A stretch of DNA of 64,000 nt from Taeniopygia guttata (GCF_048771995.1 NC_133026.1:60327001-60391000); one strand, 5' to 3'; numbered from the stretch's first letter, positions 25,201 through 40,200 are shown. Notes: generated by a model from the letters alone, not told the origin. Numbers and translations: made by a program.

Positions 25201-28200
25201 CAGGACATTGTACACAGATCAGTATGATTTCATTGTTTCCATATATTTGCCCATTTATTGTCCACTCCATCTGGCCTTATATCTGTGCTGTGAACTCTTC
25301 ATCCTTTTGTTCTGGATTTGTGCTGAGTACAACAGGATCCACACCCTTGACTAAGATTCCAAAGGCTTTCTATAACAAAATATTTAAGAAGAGGAAGAGT
25401 AGTTGAAACTTGTCTGTTACCAACCATTGTTATGGCTGGAGTTAGACTTTAATATAGAATTCAAACAGTGAAGTCTTTTATTTACAGACTATTCCTGTGT
25501 TTTTTGTATATAAACATGTGTTTTACAGTGAATTATTTTTATCTAAGTAGCTTTGAATCTGTATTCCTTTAGAGAAACAGCAAAGCAAGAAAAAATATGA
25601 CCAATATGGAAAGGTGGAAAGGTGTTTTTGTCAAACACTGTATTTGAACTAAAGCCTCTATGATAGCTGCTATGCAGTACTCAAACATCCTGGCTGCATG
25701 AGAGAGGTCAGCATGCCTGTCCATCTATTGACCTTACTTTATTTTTTTCTTTCTTTCCTACAAACAGCACCACTAAAGTCCTTCGATATTTGTAGAAAGG
25801 TGTAATGCAGGGGGAAAATGAGGTTGGATGAAACAAAGGCTTGATTCAGTGAAGTGTCATGACAGAAGAGAAGGCATATTTTTTCTGGTTAAAAGAAAGA
25901 ATCTTATCAAGGCTGTCTCTTTGATTTGCCCATACTATTTGAAGCAGATTCCTGGTATTTAATGAGCTGCAATCACAATGATAGCTAAAATTTGGCTAAT
26001 TGAAAGCGACAGGCAAGGATTCTTTCTCAAAGGCAGGAAAAACCCTACTCATTTCTCTTAATAGTTGGTTGGCCAGTCTGGATCTTCTCATCAGCACACT
26101 CTGGTGAAGTACTTCTTGAGCCAGGTCAGTGCCTGGACCTTTTTCTGTGAGAGCATCCTGGCCATGAGACAAATTGTCGTGCAGAGACCTGTGAGGCAGC
26201 GATGCCTTCACTGACACTGCAACCCAGAGCTGTCTGGTGGAATTCCCTAAGGAGCAAGTCACGTTAGATGCCTTGGGAGGCAACAAGTCCCCACCAGCTT
26301 GTCAATTCTGTACATCTGCACTGCTGAGTTTTTGTTACTCTCATTACTTAGGGCAGCAGGATTAGAAATGGCCCCTGTGTGTATCTATTCCAGTCACACC
26401 ATTATGTGCTTCCTTTATGCTTTTGTTGGGCAGTTTATTGTCACAGCTAGTAGAAAATCATCTCATCAGTTTAATCCCACCACCTCTTCTTAGCCTACCT
26501 TGTTTTACTGCTTCCCCTCCATACACGTATGTTCCCATTATCTACTCACGCTAATTTAAAACTAAGATTAAAAGATGGTCAAAGCAGCTTTCTTTTCTTA
26601 CTTCCTCTTTCAAGCCATTATGTCAGCAAAGGAGGGCTCTCATTTTGCTGAGCTAAGTCAGAGTTGGGAGTTACTAGTCTGAGTTGTGCCCAAGCCTCTG
26701 CAGCTTAAACCAGGTACTTAACATCTCTCATCACCTCAACCTTCTACCTGCAATGTGAGATGGCAAAAAAGCCCATCTGTTCTGAGCTTTACTATATTGC
26801 TCTTGGGAACTTGCTGTAAGATCTTGTGCTGGAAGGTTTGCAGGGACATAAAATGCTTTTTTTTTTTTTTTTCTGGGTGCTGCTAATGGATTAGCACTGC
26901 ATTTTTTGTAACCACTTATGTTTGTACCAGTCAGTAAACAGTGTAAAAACAGCAAAGGGAGGTGGGAGCCATTTTGTGTTCACACTGCATGCCTGAAATG
27001 TGAGTGAAAACTACTGACTGGGACAAAGCCACCTTGTGATAGCATCCTACCCCTCAGTCCTTTGTAAATTTTCACCTTTTATGTCTGTGGGATGTATCCA
27101 TTACTTCTACCCAATTGTTCAGTTAATTTATGCTTTACTCTGATGCATATCCATGTCACTTCATCCTGACCATTTCTCCTACCAGCCCCCCACATAGGTG
27201 AGCATTCCTCTCAGTCCCACTGCAACACTACTCTGTCAAAGCAGTCCCTTCCCTGTCTGCTGGCAGAGGCAAATGGTCAGTCAGACAACATGTAATAAGT
27301 TGAACTGTGCTAGTCCAAAGGAAATGAATGCCCCTAGGAATTCATAAGCATTCATAACTTATCCAATTCAATTAAATCTGTCTCTTACAATTCTCACAGA
27401 GTGGGATAACGTACGTCTACATTAGTACATACATTCTTATGTGAATGTCTCCAAAAAGGGAGCCTGAATAAAATGCCCTCTGTGCGTAACCTGGCTGCCA
27501 TCAATCAAGTATTGATTTCAAGTAAACCCACACCTACACCCTGTGCTATTAGAAAGCTGTGTAGTTACAAATTCAGGAGGTCGTCCCACACTGTGAGTGA
27601 CACCTTACCAAGTTTGTGGCTTGATACCAACCAAATTATCTTCAAAGAATTAACATAGGAAGTTCTCCCCTCTCCCCAGCAAAAGCGAGAAATAAATAAG
27701 CTCCTCTCTTCCTTCACTTGCGACTGAGAAGATAAGGCTTCTTTCTGCTCTCTCAATAGCTTTAGAGACTAAAGAACCTCATGGAGTTAAATAGAAAGAA
27801 GGGTAGCAGAAAGCACCACTCAGGGTTTTCTTATATTACTCCACCCAGCAGCACATAAAGAAAAACTGTCTGAAAAAGTAGAAATCACCTAACCAAAAAA
27901 GTGTATCAATTGCCTTTCCTTCAGCCTTCAGGTATAACATACAAACACACACACACAGCCTTCCCCCATCTTCTCCTTCCTGGAATCAGAAACCCTGCCA
28001 GGTCCCTTCAGTCTCCCCAAACTCTGCAAAGAATGGCCATGAACTGTCGTTCTGAGCAGTCACACTCCTCCCAGATCTGTGCATGCATCAGATGCCACAG
28101 ATCTGTCAGCGCTGTGCTCCATCAGACAGGAATGATACAGTGTCATATGGTGCCACCACCAATATCTTTTCCTACTCTGGCTCCTCCCAGCATATGGGGG

Positions 28201-30230
28201 GAGCCCCCGATGGGGGAAAAGTCAAAGTGTCTTGGGCTCAGCTACTGAGGGCACTGCTCATCTCTTCTGTTGGAATCCTGGATTGGCACCAGGGCCCTGC
28301 GCTTCAGTTCAGCATCACCACCACACGTGGCCAGGTGCCCAAAGTGCTGACCAAAACTAGACATGCAAATTATTAAACCCACCACCGCTGCCACCAGAGC
28401 ACTGTACAAAAATTCTTCTTTTCAATAGAACAAGTAGCTGAAGTACCACCTCCCTTCAAAATAAAAAGTATATTGAAAATAGAGATTGAATAGTTTAAAG
28501 CATGTGTGATAGGGGATGAGGCCTCCACCAAATCAATTGTGAGTTTAAGTAAGCTCAGATGTGATAGCTAATTACTATTATGTCTGGGACGTCTGTTTGG
28601 TGGTCTCTGCCAAATACCAAATTTTGACCTTGAAGAGATTCCATGTGTAGACCTAGCAATAGCTCTAAAGCAACTACCACTGAACCAAACCGGCAGATTT
28701 CACTCTGGGTTTAGGAAACATCTTGGGTATATTTCCAGGACAGCTTCAGCTGGTCTAAGTCAGAGCTGGAACAAGCACAGCTCCAGCCAAGCACTTGCTT
28801 TGCCCTGGCACAATGTTTGTATCATGATGAGAACAATTCAAAGAGCAAACCAGAAAAACAACAGGCACAAAACTGAAATTACCAAGTTGGAGGAAAAAAA
28901 AAAAATCTTGTAACTTTTTCCTCATGCAACTACCTGAACTAATTTGCAGTAGATGGAGAAAAATGCCAGCAGGAGACACTTTTGTCCTGAAGCCTTACAC
29001 AGCTGAGGTACATGAACAGGTCAGATATAGGAGCAGAGCTCAGGCTTCACTCCTGCGCACTGGAAATCACTGGCACCCTTTTTTGTCCTGTGCTTTCTTC
29101 TTGACCTTACTTTCCTTCACAGACTTTCCATTTTGTCTCCCTCAGTGTGGCTAGCACCTGGCTGGTTTGCATTTTTCTTTTTCCAGCTGTTCTCTGTAAT
29201 TGCCTTCTGTAAGTGATGCGACCTGCTTTCCTGTCAGCTACTTTTCCCTTTGGTGAGGTTTGGAATTTGGAAGTTAGAAAGATTTTTCTGTATGCTAAAG
29301 ACAGCATGAGCCTAAAAGGCAGCATTTCCCCATAAAAACAGATGTGTCCATTATATCTATACAATAAACAGTATCTGGAACTGGCTAGTTTCATGGACTT
29401 TGCAGAAGGACAGGGATTCTGACACATAGAATGATGATACAAACATTGGTGCAGGGACTATTTATTTCAACTGATCTTATTTTATTAGCTGTTCCTTGAT
29501 GACACCTATGCTGGTCATCTTTATAAGATTCTTGGCACAGAAAGCCACATCTATAAAAGCAAACAGTGCCCAGTATTTATTTTGTGGGTGTATATGCAAG
29601 CTCTGCTTGAGATTATACTCCCCATGTTCCAAGTCTTACTTATACAACAGTAAATCTGCACCCTTATAGACACATAAATGGGCTCTTAAGAAGACACAAG
29701 TATAATTTCTAGCCAGCCTCAAGATATGAATTCCCTCCCACCATTTGGAAATGTGTTATCAAGCTGCATTAGGTTTCAAAACTATTTTTATGCAGCAGAA
29801 CAAAATTATGTTGAGGCATTTATTGCAAGATCAAAAAAAAAATTCCAATGTTTGTTTCTGTCTGTGCCCTGGTCAGCAGTGAGAAGATAATGCTGTAGTT
29901 TTCAAAACCATCAAGAATTTCATCACAACCAATGCATCTGTACAAATCATTTCAGCTTTGACATGACAACATTTTTCAATGCAAATTAATTTTGTTGGAT
30001 GTTCTTGTTGGTTCCAATCATCTCACTTCCACTTTAACATCCTTTTTAAATGGCTACAGTGCAGTAAAATGGATCTTCACATTGAGTATCAACAGGGTTG
30101 GGCAATAGGTATTAGGAATAATTCCTAACAAATTGTCGTGTATCTGCTGTGTCCCAGTTTGAAATAGCATTTCAAGTATGGTACCATTCACTAATTCACA
30201 CTGAATGAAATGCAGGATAATTTTCTAAAG
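22280..30230. other. Intergenic desert, no gene recognised
   Basis: Low-GC sequence with no conserved frame or identifiable repeat. T runs at about 22664-22678 and 26857-26872 are the only notable low-complexity tracts. Confidence 0.6.
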
Positions 30231-30254
30231 TTTTGCTTTTTTCTTCCTTTCTTA

Positions 30255-30378
30255 CTTTTTTTTTTGTTGTTGTGTTTTGTTGTGCTTTGTTTTTGTTTTT
30301 TGGGTGGGTTTTTTTTTGGTTTTTTTTTGTTTGTTTGTTTGGTTTTGTTTCTTTTGGGGGGGGGTGTTGGTTTTTTTT
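30255..30378. repeat. T/G-rich low-complexity tract lacking A
   Basis: 124 consecutive + strand bases contain no A and only three C. They are made of T runs, GTT/TTTG units and a block of nine G. The frames across it (Phe/Val/Cys/Gly on +, Lys/Asn/Thr/Gln on -) are compositional. Confidence 0.9.
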
Positions 30379-30379
30379 A

Positions 30380-33300
30380 AAAGTCAAAAGTTCTGACTGT
30401 TCTGATGATATTTAAAAGGGCAAATACTGCTTAGAGATAAATCAGTCTACTTGGGTGCCTAAATTCGTTGTATCACATTATCTCATTGGCAAAGTTCCTG
30501 ATCTGCAGGAGCTTTGATCTGCAATTAACTGCACACTGTGGACCAATTCTGCTGGCCTTCTCAGGCTAAAGCTTTGAGGTGGCCACAGGAGAGACAAGGC
30601 AGTGGCAAGCAAGCTATTAGATGTTGCCTTCTGGGTCTTACAGCCAACAAGTAAACCACTGCTATTCTGATGATGTTGCATGGCAGGGTAAGCATGTGTT
30701 CCTCAGATATGCTATCAAGGTTTTTCAACCTGCAGGTCTTTTTACTGCAAGCCAATGTTTTTGGCCAGGACAAAACAAGAGCACTGACAGTGTTAAAACA
30801 TGTACTGGGTTAAACACTGTTAGAACAGTGTTAAAACACTGCCACCCTGGCAGCGGCAATGGTGTGTGGTGGTGGGTCAGTGTTTGGCTAACCAGAGGCA
30901 ATGAGGTGGAGATTCATTTCTCATTTCTGTCATAATGCCCTCCTGCTTTCCTGCCTGAGGAAATCTGCCCAAGTGTTGGGTCCATTTCACAGAGAGGAGA
31001 CAGGAAGACAAGAGACAAGGGAAGGTTGGTGCCACAGCCCGAGGCAGGCTGTGCAACTCACCCTTTGCTTCCTTCAGAGCACACAGGCTCCCCTGAGGCA
31101 TCGCTTCACCTCCCACCGCTCCAACCAGGCCTTTGCATTTCAGTTTAACTCTCAAACATTTTACAGGACTTCCAAGTAACTGTTCCTACTCCTCAGCACA
31201 ATTCCAGTTCACATACTCTTCATTAATCTCTGTTCACCATTAAAGATCCCTTCTGCTAGAAATTTCCTAATTTCCCCATTCTTGTCCTCTCCAATTGCTC
31301 CCTCCAGCCATCACTTCTGAAGACAGAATTGCTGAAGAGATTGCATCCACTGGGACTGAATTCCTAAATGATGAGGCTTAACCATATTTATTTCAATTTC
31401 TATACCTTGAAAAAGAATGCACTAATTTCCCACTGGTCTCCCAGGAGAAGGTTAAGATCAAGTAAACAATGTTTGAAAAGCTTTTTGCAGATGGCAAAAG
31501 AAGTCCGAGCATTTCCAGAGATCTAGTGAGAGGAAACATCCTGTTAAGCTGCATGTCTCAAACCAGTTTCAACAATTACTATTTTTCTTTCTCTTATGAT
31601 TACAACCTTATTTAAAAGCAAAAGTAATGTTCAGGTTTTTTGGCACTTGCTGTTTGAAATTCATGGCTCTGTCATATTCTTTCAGCTTTTCTCTTGTGCT
31701 TGTTACTATGCTCTCTAAGTGCTTAAAAATATGAGCTCCTAGGACAGTAGAATTTTTAAACTAGTCAGAATGTGATGTTCAGAGGAATTGAGGGATCTGG
31801 GAACTCCTTGGAATTCATTAGATGTCAGATTTAAACAAGCTAGATTTTCACATTTCAAGGATTATTTGTTAACATATTTAAACAGAGCATTCAGGACTGA
31901 GGAAGATCAATCCCCAGAGACTCTTCAAAACAGGAAATGTAGAGAAAGAATTGGGCAGAATTATGTTGCAACTGGCTTCTCACACTGATTAGTAATTAAA
32001 TTGGTAAAAAATTAAACTCTTGAAATTATTTAAAATGCATGCACAGAGCATTCTTTCCCAAGGAGCTGGAGTGCCTTTTTAAGGATCCTGCAAAAGGCTG
32101 CAATGGTAATTCATTTGATTTAACTGATTTTGCCACCTTTTTTCTGGAAGGTGATAAAGCAGGTTTGTCAAGACAGATAAGAGTCCACATTGTGGACTGT
32201 GTGCTCACAACATTTTCCAATTTGAGCTTTCTATCATCAGGGCTTTCTCATCTTCAGGCAAATTCAAAGCATTACAGATTGCAATTCTTTCAGTGTCTCA
32301 AAGTGCATCAGGCATATTAAAGATAGAGAAAGCAATGTGTCCTGAAGAAAGGAGTTTTTAATTACTATTTTATTATGTACCTTATTATTTTCTAGAGGTT
32401 TTGATCAATTCTTTGGCCACTGCACAAATACAGAGGAAGTCTCTGTCATGACCAGCTGAGTTTATCACCAAAATTGAATCCAGAAGTATAGCATAGAAGA
32501 AAAGGAAGTTCTTGAATGGGGACTGGAGGCAAACACAGCAGTCCACATTGTCCTGGAGGCAGTCTGATTTCTACATGTGATGTCTTCCCTTGCATTGGGC
32601 AATATCAGGACCTCTGCAGGAAAGACACTGAGCAACCTCATTTGGTCAGTGTTGCAAGATCATAAGGGGTGGCTGGAACAGGAGGGACCAAGAGATTTGG
32701 CAGAAGTCACAGCAAGAAAGCATTATTTGGGTCATGAACAGATTTATTAAAGGAATGGATTTCAAAGCCCATCAAAAGACTTTTGAAGTTCATTGATATC
32801 CAATGGCAAGTATTTAAGAAAGAAGAGCAGTTGTGTATAAAATGGCCCAGAGAGAAGAAAACATGGGACAAATGCAGAAAAAATATTGAAATTGCTCAAT
32901 TGAGAAGAAGATGCTAAGAAGTTTTTTGACAGAAAAGTTTCTAAATTTAATAATTAAAACCCAGCCTATTGCCAGTGATTCCTCAAGGAGGCTTTTTGTT
33001 CTTCAGAGCCTGCAATAGTTCACAGATTTTTGGGAAGGAAAGGGTATTCTTCATTTAAAATCTAATTGCTCTTTCAATACATGCTAGAGAAAGCTAGGCA
33101 TGACTAAACTATTATTTGAAGAGTTCGTAGATGATTGTGGATCATAATTATATCCTGTTTAAAACATCCCTTGAGGTAGGGATGGAATAGGGTAATTTGT
33201 GACCCTTCCTTTGTCTTCAATTACTAATGACAGCCTGAACTTCAAGTACTGATGACAGCCTGAACAAACAAAAAAAAAAAGCATAAGGCTTTGAGTTTCA

Positions 33301-36300
33301 GCCACATGAAGCACCTCTCACTAAACAAATCACAAGCATCACCACTTTTACATTCAAATTCAAGGTAAGCATGTGCTGGAGTGCCCTTGCTGAACCAGAG
33401 TGGGAATGAGGCGAGCACCCACTCACCTCATGAGTATGGAAGATACTCTGTATTCTCCACCTAGAAATCACTCTTCTTCCTTATGGAACAGAAACACAGT
33501 TGCTCCTGAGCCTGGGCACCACCACCAAAACAGCCAAACCACCCAGCCAGGGGAGAGCTTTGTGGTGGGAGTCTGCGATGCCCCAGGGGGTGAGGCTGAA
33601 GCCTGGCTGAGCTGAGGGCACTGCACTGGGAATTGCAGGCACCCAAGCTGCTCTTCAGTGCCCAGACATGCTTTAGATATTTTCTGTGCCACAGTCCCCT
33701 ACTTCAGCTTTACTTGGGATTTGAGATGTTGACAGTAAATAGCAAACCTGATGCCTTGGATTAAAAACCACCAAAGTGGAACTATTAATTTCAGTAGGAA
33801 CCAGAGGTTATGGAGGTTCCTTTTTTTTAAATTCTGTAGGAGGTATCCACTCAGCTATATAGAGTAAATTTTGTGATGCTTTTCTTTTTCAGATCGTAAG
33901 ACATCCTGCTTATATGCTATAGTCCTAATAAATACAGATTAGACTTAAAGAGCTTCCGTAAATGTCATTATTTCGAGGCAACCTACTCATTCTTCAGAAG
34001 TGGAAAGCCAGAAACACCTCCAGAAAGAAACACCTACACTGGAGAGATTACCAATTCCTTCTTTTATTCCCAAGATGTTGCCAAATGGAGAACTCCTGCT
34101 TTACAAGCAGGGATTCAGAGCCGAACTGAATACTGGACATCCCCAAAGAGCAAACAGGAAGACTCTCAAGGACAATTGAACTATGGGCATCTCAAAATAA
34201 ATACATGTATTGTGGGAGAGAGCATGAGGAAAGTGAAGGTTGCTTCTTTGGTTTTTCTTATTTTCACAACCTACTTTACCATATCTGAATGTCAGTGCGT
34301 AACACCTCCTTGGGTGAGCACTCCTGCACTGTTTTCAGGTTAATGCATTCAGTGGGTACAAACAGCAACAGCGTACCGAGGTGTGCTGAGGCTTGAGGAT
34401 TTTTTTAACAGTGACGATGTGTGCCCAGAGAAAAAAAGTGGTGTGGAGCTGAAGACAAACAAGAAGTAGCAGAAAACCACCTCACACCTCCAGTAGCACT
34501 GGGCTGTGCAGCTGAGGTGCTCATTTTTCCACCAGACCCAGGTTCATCCATAGGCTCATGACAGCAACTCCCACCCCAGAGGAAAATCTCTCCCTTGCCC
34601 TTCAGCTGGGCTTCCTGGCAAAGACTTACAGGATCCCAGCTTTGTATATTTGTCTCTGGCAGTTGCAGCTACAATTCCTCTTCTGAGGGCTTCAGTGGGC
34701 ATAAGCCATTCTTGGCATGAGGGGGTTCCCTATCTGCAGGTGAGATACCAAGCAAGGTTTCAGCTAGGTAGAACACCGCGCTCTGAGCACTGTCGGCGAT
34801 GGCTTTGCACAGTGACAGCGAGAGCTGTGTATCTAATTTGGGCAGCAGCAGATGGATCATTTAAGACAGAAAGAGACTGGCACTACCAGCAGAGCAAAGG
34901 GATAATGTGTTCCTTCTGCAGCACAAATCTCACAAGTGACTCATGACTCTTCGACAGCTCACACTGGCATCCCTTGGTCTTTGTGACTGTAACTGCACAT
35001 TTTAAAGGTCAGGACAGTGCTTTCTCTCTAGTACCTTGGAATCCATACAGGTGAATGTTTTGCTCAGAAGAACCTTCAGTGCACATGGTGGTTTCCATAT
35101 GGTTTGATCAGCAGGTTGCTCTTCTCCTTCTGGCCCAAGCGTAAAGATTATGAAATAATCTCACCAATAAACCTCTCAGTTTGATTCCTGGGTGCTCGCT
35201 GCATACATAATTATCATGTACATGACTAATATCAGACAGGCCTGGTGCCTGAGCCACACCCACATTCCTTCTGCCAGCCCTCATTTCAGAACAGATTTCA
35301 ATTAACTTTCATCATATGTTTAAGGTGGCCTAAGTCTTTTCTTCTTTGTGTAGGTGTTTGTATCTCAGTACTTTATACTTAAGGATGTACTTCACTGCTA
35401 ACTAGAACAGAGACTAGTTAATGGTCTTAAATGGTCTTCTGTCTACTGGTCTTATTTAGGTGGTATTTCCTCTGACAGCAAAGCCCTGGCATTAACTAAG
35501 CTGTGTGTGCAGGCTGCTCATGTTCATGAGTTAGTGTGCTATACCTTGTGAAAGCGCACACTGATGGTTCACCTGTAACAACCTGGAATCACAGGCATTT
35601 CACCACTGTCCTTGCTGAAAAATTAGAAAGCCTGAAGCTGAATGGTGTTCAAAAGCCCATTGCTTTCTTGTCCAAAATGGAATTGTCATCTAGATTGGGT
35701 AGTAGCTTTCTGTGCAAATTTCTGTTCTAGGTACAAGGTATCCTGGTACTGCACAATTTATACTAGCCTTAACTCAGGGGGACTCAAATCAGTGCAGGCT
35801 GTGCTCGGTGATGGTAAAATCCCACGGAAAATTAGTCAGTGCAAGGAAACCACTGGCCAGAAAGAAGATCCAAAAGATATGAATATACCAGTGCTTCTGC
35901 ACATTTAACTTTCCTCAAATTCTCTTGATAACTTTACAAGGAGAAAAACAAACCAATACAAATAGCCATGTGTTTCAAAGACTGGAACACTGCACTGAAG
36001 TTGAAATAGGCCCTCCTATTTTAGCAGCTTGGTAATGTTTCCAACCTGTCTTTCGCAGGTTTCTGAGCTGGATCCAGCTGAAAATAGTAATAACTCACCT
36101 TTGATAGTTATGTAAAAGATAGACTGCAGCCCCAGTTCAGCTTCCCTTGAATGGGGAGATGAAACTTGCAACCATGTTTCATAACAGTACCTTTATTGGC
36201 AGGCTTGCCAAAGAGGCCTGGGATACGTGACCTTTGCAAATGAATAACCAACAACTTTGACTTTAGAAATAGTCTTTCATAATGAAGCTGATCCTGGGAA

Positions 36301-39300
36301 AACACCCTCTGCCTACACTGAACTTTTTTTTTCAGTAACTTTAATTCCAAAATTATGTTTAAATCTTTTAAAATGTGCTTAAATTTGTATGTTTATTCCT
36401 ACATTGAATGCTAACATAATTAGGACTATGTGTCATCTTCTGTATTTAACTACTCATATTGAATATAAAGTCCTAAATATCTTTAATATGCATGTCTTCA
36501 CTCAGACATGCATATTTTAAAAAGTGTTTTTTTAAACGTATCTTCAGTTTTCAAACAAAAGCTTGCTCTGCTCCTGCTGAAAAAGTTTGAAAGAATAAAC
36601 CAGCTTGAATATTCAAAATCCACCACAGCAATAAGAATTAAAAAACAAGTAATAACATCATATCAATTTGACAGGCTTTATTTTTAGTGACTTTCGAGTT
36701 GTCACAATCTCAAGGCTTTTTCTTCCAGAGCCTAGGGCTAAAAGGTAACTGCCTCATATTTAACAAAAGGTAAGTTACACAAAAAATGCCAGCTGTCGTG
36801 AGATAAAGGACAAATCATGAGTCAGCAAAATCATTCCACAGCTTTATCAAGGAACTTATCTTTTCTTCCAGGTTGTTTTCTTTTGTGTGACACTTGTCTG
36901 ACATTGCCTGAAATTATTTCCCTATACCTTGGGAGTCTGGCTGGGAGACCTGACAATATTACTGACAGTGGATTAAACACATCTGCAAACTTTGTATAAA
37001 GAAAGCAATTGATTATCGTACAGTCTGGGAAAGGAGAAGAAAGGGAATAAAGGGGGTAAAGGGAAGAAAGGAAATAAAAGAGGAAAGGAGGATAGGAAGA
37101 TTTGTGTCCTTATTTATGTGTCTTCAACCCCATAGTATAGGCATCCGTGCAAAGATCCTCACTGAGGATTTGTTACAGCCTTTGTTAAAAATGAGAATAC
37201 TTAGTAGCAGAGACAGTACCTGGGGAACAGTATCAACATGAAAAAAATATCCTGATATATATGAAATACATATATACTACTTGACATGAAATATATATCT
37301 ACATATCCTACTGTCCCTATCTGATTTTTACATGGACCACAGATTAACTTCATTCCTGTTCTTACAAAACAATTTTAGCAGATCCTTAAGTAGCAATAAA
37401 TAAACAGAGACTGTGAAACTAATTTTATATGTTGCTGAAAGAGAAGTCAATATTTAAAAAAAAAAAACCAAAACAAAAATAAATTTATGTTGATAGAGCT
37501 GAAGGTTGCTTTGTTGGTTCTTCCCTTGGCTTCAGCACTCAGTTCAGTGTCCCAGTGTTTTAGTTTTCATTTTTCTTAATGGTTTTCCTCCCATCTAAAA
37601 GCATTGCTAGGAAAGTTTTAGGCCTGCTGAACAAAATCCTGCAATGTCAATGACCTCTTTGGTAGAATTTAGTGAGGAAGGTGGTGTCACTCAAAAGACA
37701 CATTGTGGCTGCATCTACTCCGTGTGATGGCACACAAAGTACAGGAAATCGCCCCTCCAGGGCTTGTGTCTTCTGGTGCTCTGCACAGCTCATGCATCCA
37801 AGCAGTGGTGGTCACAGCCAGGTGGAAAAGCTGAGCCAGAAGGCTCACAAAAGGAGATGTCTGTAAGGACATTTCTATACTGGCAATGAAGCCTCTGTGA
37901 ACTCAGGAACCTCCAAGGCTTTGGTAAACTGGGGTTATGATGTACAGATGAAAAGAGAGCAGCAATGGGGAAGACTCAGAGAAGTCACTGATCCTTTTGC
38001 TGCAAATCCAGTATTGGCAACCATGGCTCACTTGGACACGGCTTCTTGCCCTTTGTCCTGGGGTGTCAGACCAGATCCCTGCTGTACTCTAAAGAAAGCC
38101 ATTTCCTAGAAAAGTGGCTGCTCCTGAACCAGCAGCACTGCCCTGCAGTTCCTCTGCCTGCTCTGTGTTGCCTCAGAGTTCTTCTGGCTTTCAGCTCCGA
38201 CAGATTACACACATATTTTTCCCTCTAAGGCTCTGTACAGTTGCTCACCCTAAATCAGCATGACTCTGGGCCCAAGTCATTAAAGACCTATGCAAGCTAT
38301 TCATTTTTTAAAAGAAAACCAGGTTAGAAAACCTCCAGGGCACTTGCACTCGGCAAGATAATTTTATAGTAGCTTTTCCCATTGTACTAACTTGTCAGTG
38401 TTTAAGCACTTCCCTTCCTTGTTCTCATTCCATTCAAAGTCTGGAGTTTCACTTTCATTTCTCTTGGGCACTTAAGTTTCAGTTCCCTTTCGGCACTGCC
38501 CTCTCCTTTGCAGACACCTCCCTCAGCTACTGAATTACTTGTAAACCACTTGGAATATCTTTGTCTTCTTTTTGCTTTTCCATAACATTCCTTATCCTTT
38601 TTTTTCCTTTCCTGACTTCGCTTCTTTCTCATCTGTTTTCCTCAAGTATCATAGTGTAAGCCATTAAGAAGGGAAAACTAAGAAGAGCTGAGTTAATTAG
38701 GTTCTTAAGCTTATTTGTGAAAGTAAGAATCGGCTTGGGAACTGTCACAAATAGGGATGGGCTTCAAGCGTTTTCTGGATAAAGAGAGCACTTTTAACCA
38801 CTACCCTCCTGAATTTGTGATTTACCTTACATTTGTGAATTTTTGAATGGACCAGTGTACCTTCCATTTCTGCCCCCTCCCTTACGCTCATTCCCACAAA
38901 AATAAATTCCTTTTTCACTCTCTATGGTGTTATCTGTTTGGAACGATGTCACCTTTTATTTGAATCACAGATTGTTAAAGTAGGAAATGCTATTTCTAAC
39001 ATTTGGATCATTGCAATTCTGATCTTGTGAATTCTATTCAGACTAAATATCTATTTTAATTACTAAACAGAAACCTCAAGCCTTATTTCTGTGCTTCCAC
39101 AATTCCAGCTTGGCACATCCCCCAAGACAGTCACAGTAATTTTTCTTTGGGGAAAAAAAAATAACAATAATATGACAAGAATTACTGTAATTCTAGAATT
39201 ACCGCTTCACAATGACAACATAAGAAAATATTCTACTGTGGCATTATGATAGCTGCTTTGACAAATGACTGCAGGGATCTGGAGTGATTCACAGGTCCAG

Positions 39301-40174
39301 CCCAGGTGTAACTGGCAAACAGAATCAAATAAGAGGATAAAACAAGTTTATGAGACTTTTCTTCACCTCCCTAGTCCTGGGACCAGCAAAGAACTGTTGG
39401 CAGTCTGGGATGGAAGGGTAAGGTCCGACCCACTTCCCACTCCTTTCTCAACTCCTGAAGATTCGGTGAGGACAGTGACAGTGCTCCTGTGATGCCAGTG
39501 AATGAGGAGAGCTGTGCTGAGTCAGGGTCAAGTCCATTGGTGTCCCCAGAAGAGAACTGAGCAGCCACTAGGAACTTATAAACCCAGCACAAGTTACCTT
39601 CAAATTAGTCATTTAATGTTTAAAAATAGAATACATATGTTTGCTGTACATACATAAAAATGCAAGAAATTGTATAGTCTGTAACCACCACTCAAGAGTG
39701 CTCTGTGGCAAATCTGAGTGATGCATAGAAGACTATTATAATCTGCATGACAGTTTCTTAGTTGTTTGGTAAAGCTCTTCATCATAGCACCATCGGCTTC
39801 TGCACACACAGATAAGGGGCAGTCAGCTCGGGCAGTTTATGCTTTGTGGCTGTAAGCAGTTCAGGGATGCTGCTCAGCAGAACTGTAATTAAAATTAATT
39901 TTATTCTTCACTGTGCTGTGAAGCAAGCAACAGGCTTGGTTGTCCTTTTCAATGTACTTCCTTCATGTAACTGTGGAGGAATCAAAGTGAGGAACATTAC
40001 AACTTTCTGAGCACTGCTTAATCTTGTAATTATAGGCTTTTCATCGTGGAACACAACAGCTGGGAACGAGAGTTGGGGGAATGAGAGCACAGCAAGCCTG
40101 CTATTTCCTAACAGAATATCCCCAAGCCATTATACTATATTTTTTCTGCAATTTTTCCTTTATTTTCCTATTGT
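30380..40174. other. Intergenic region upstream of ZCCHC2
   Basis: No gene recognised. Contains a short inverted/direct repeat cluster (30788-30837), a 25-bp tandem duplication (33216-33265) and an AT-dinucleotide-rich patch (37250-37310). Distal regulatory elements of either flanking gene could be here but cannot be seen without comparative data. Confidence 0.55.
33216..33265. repeat. 25-bp tandem duplication
   Basis: Two adjacent 25-bp copies (33216-33240 and 33241-33265) share ACTRATGACAGCCTGAAC and differ at two positions. Confidence 0.95.
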
Positions 40175-40200
40175 AAAAAAAAAAAAAAAAAAAAAAAAAA
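40175..40200. repeat. A26 homopolymer
   Basis: Twenty-six consecutive A, about 1 kb upstream of the ZCCHC2 start codon and just outside its CpG island. Confidence 0.95.

Noticed and set aside
25996..26286. 96-codon minus-strand frame
   Set aside because: Looked superficially coding but has no domain or homologue I recognise.
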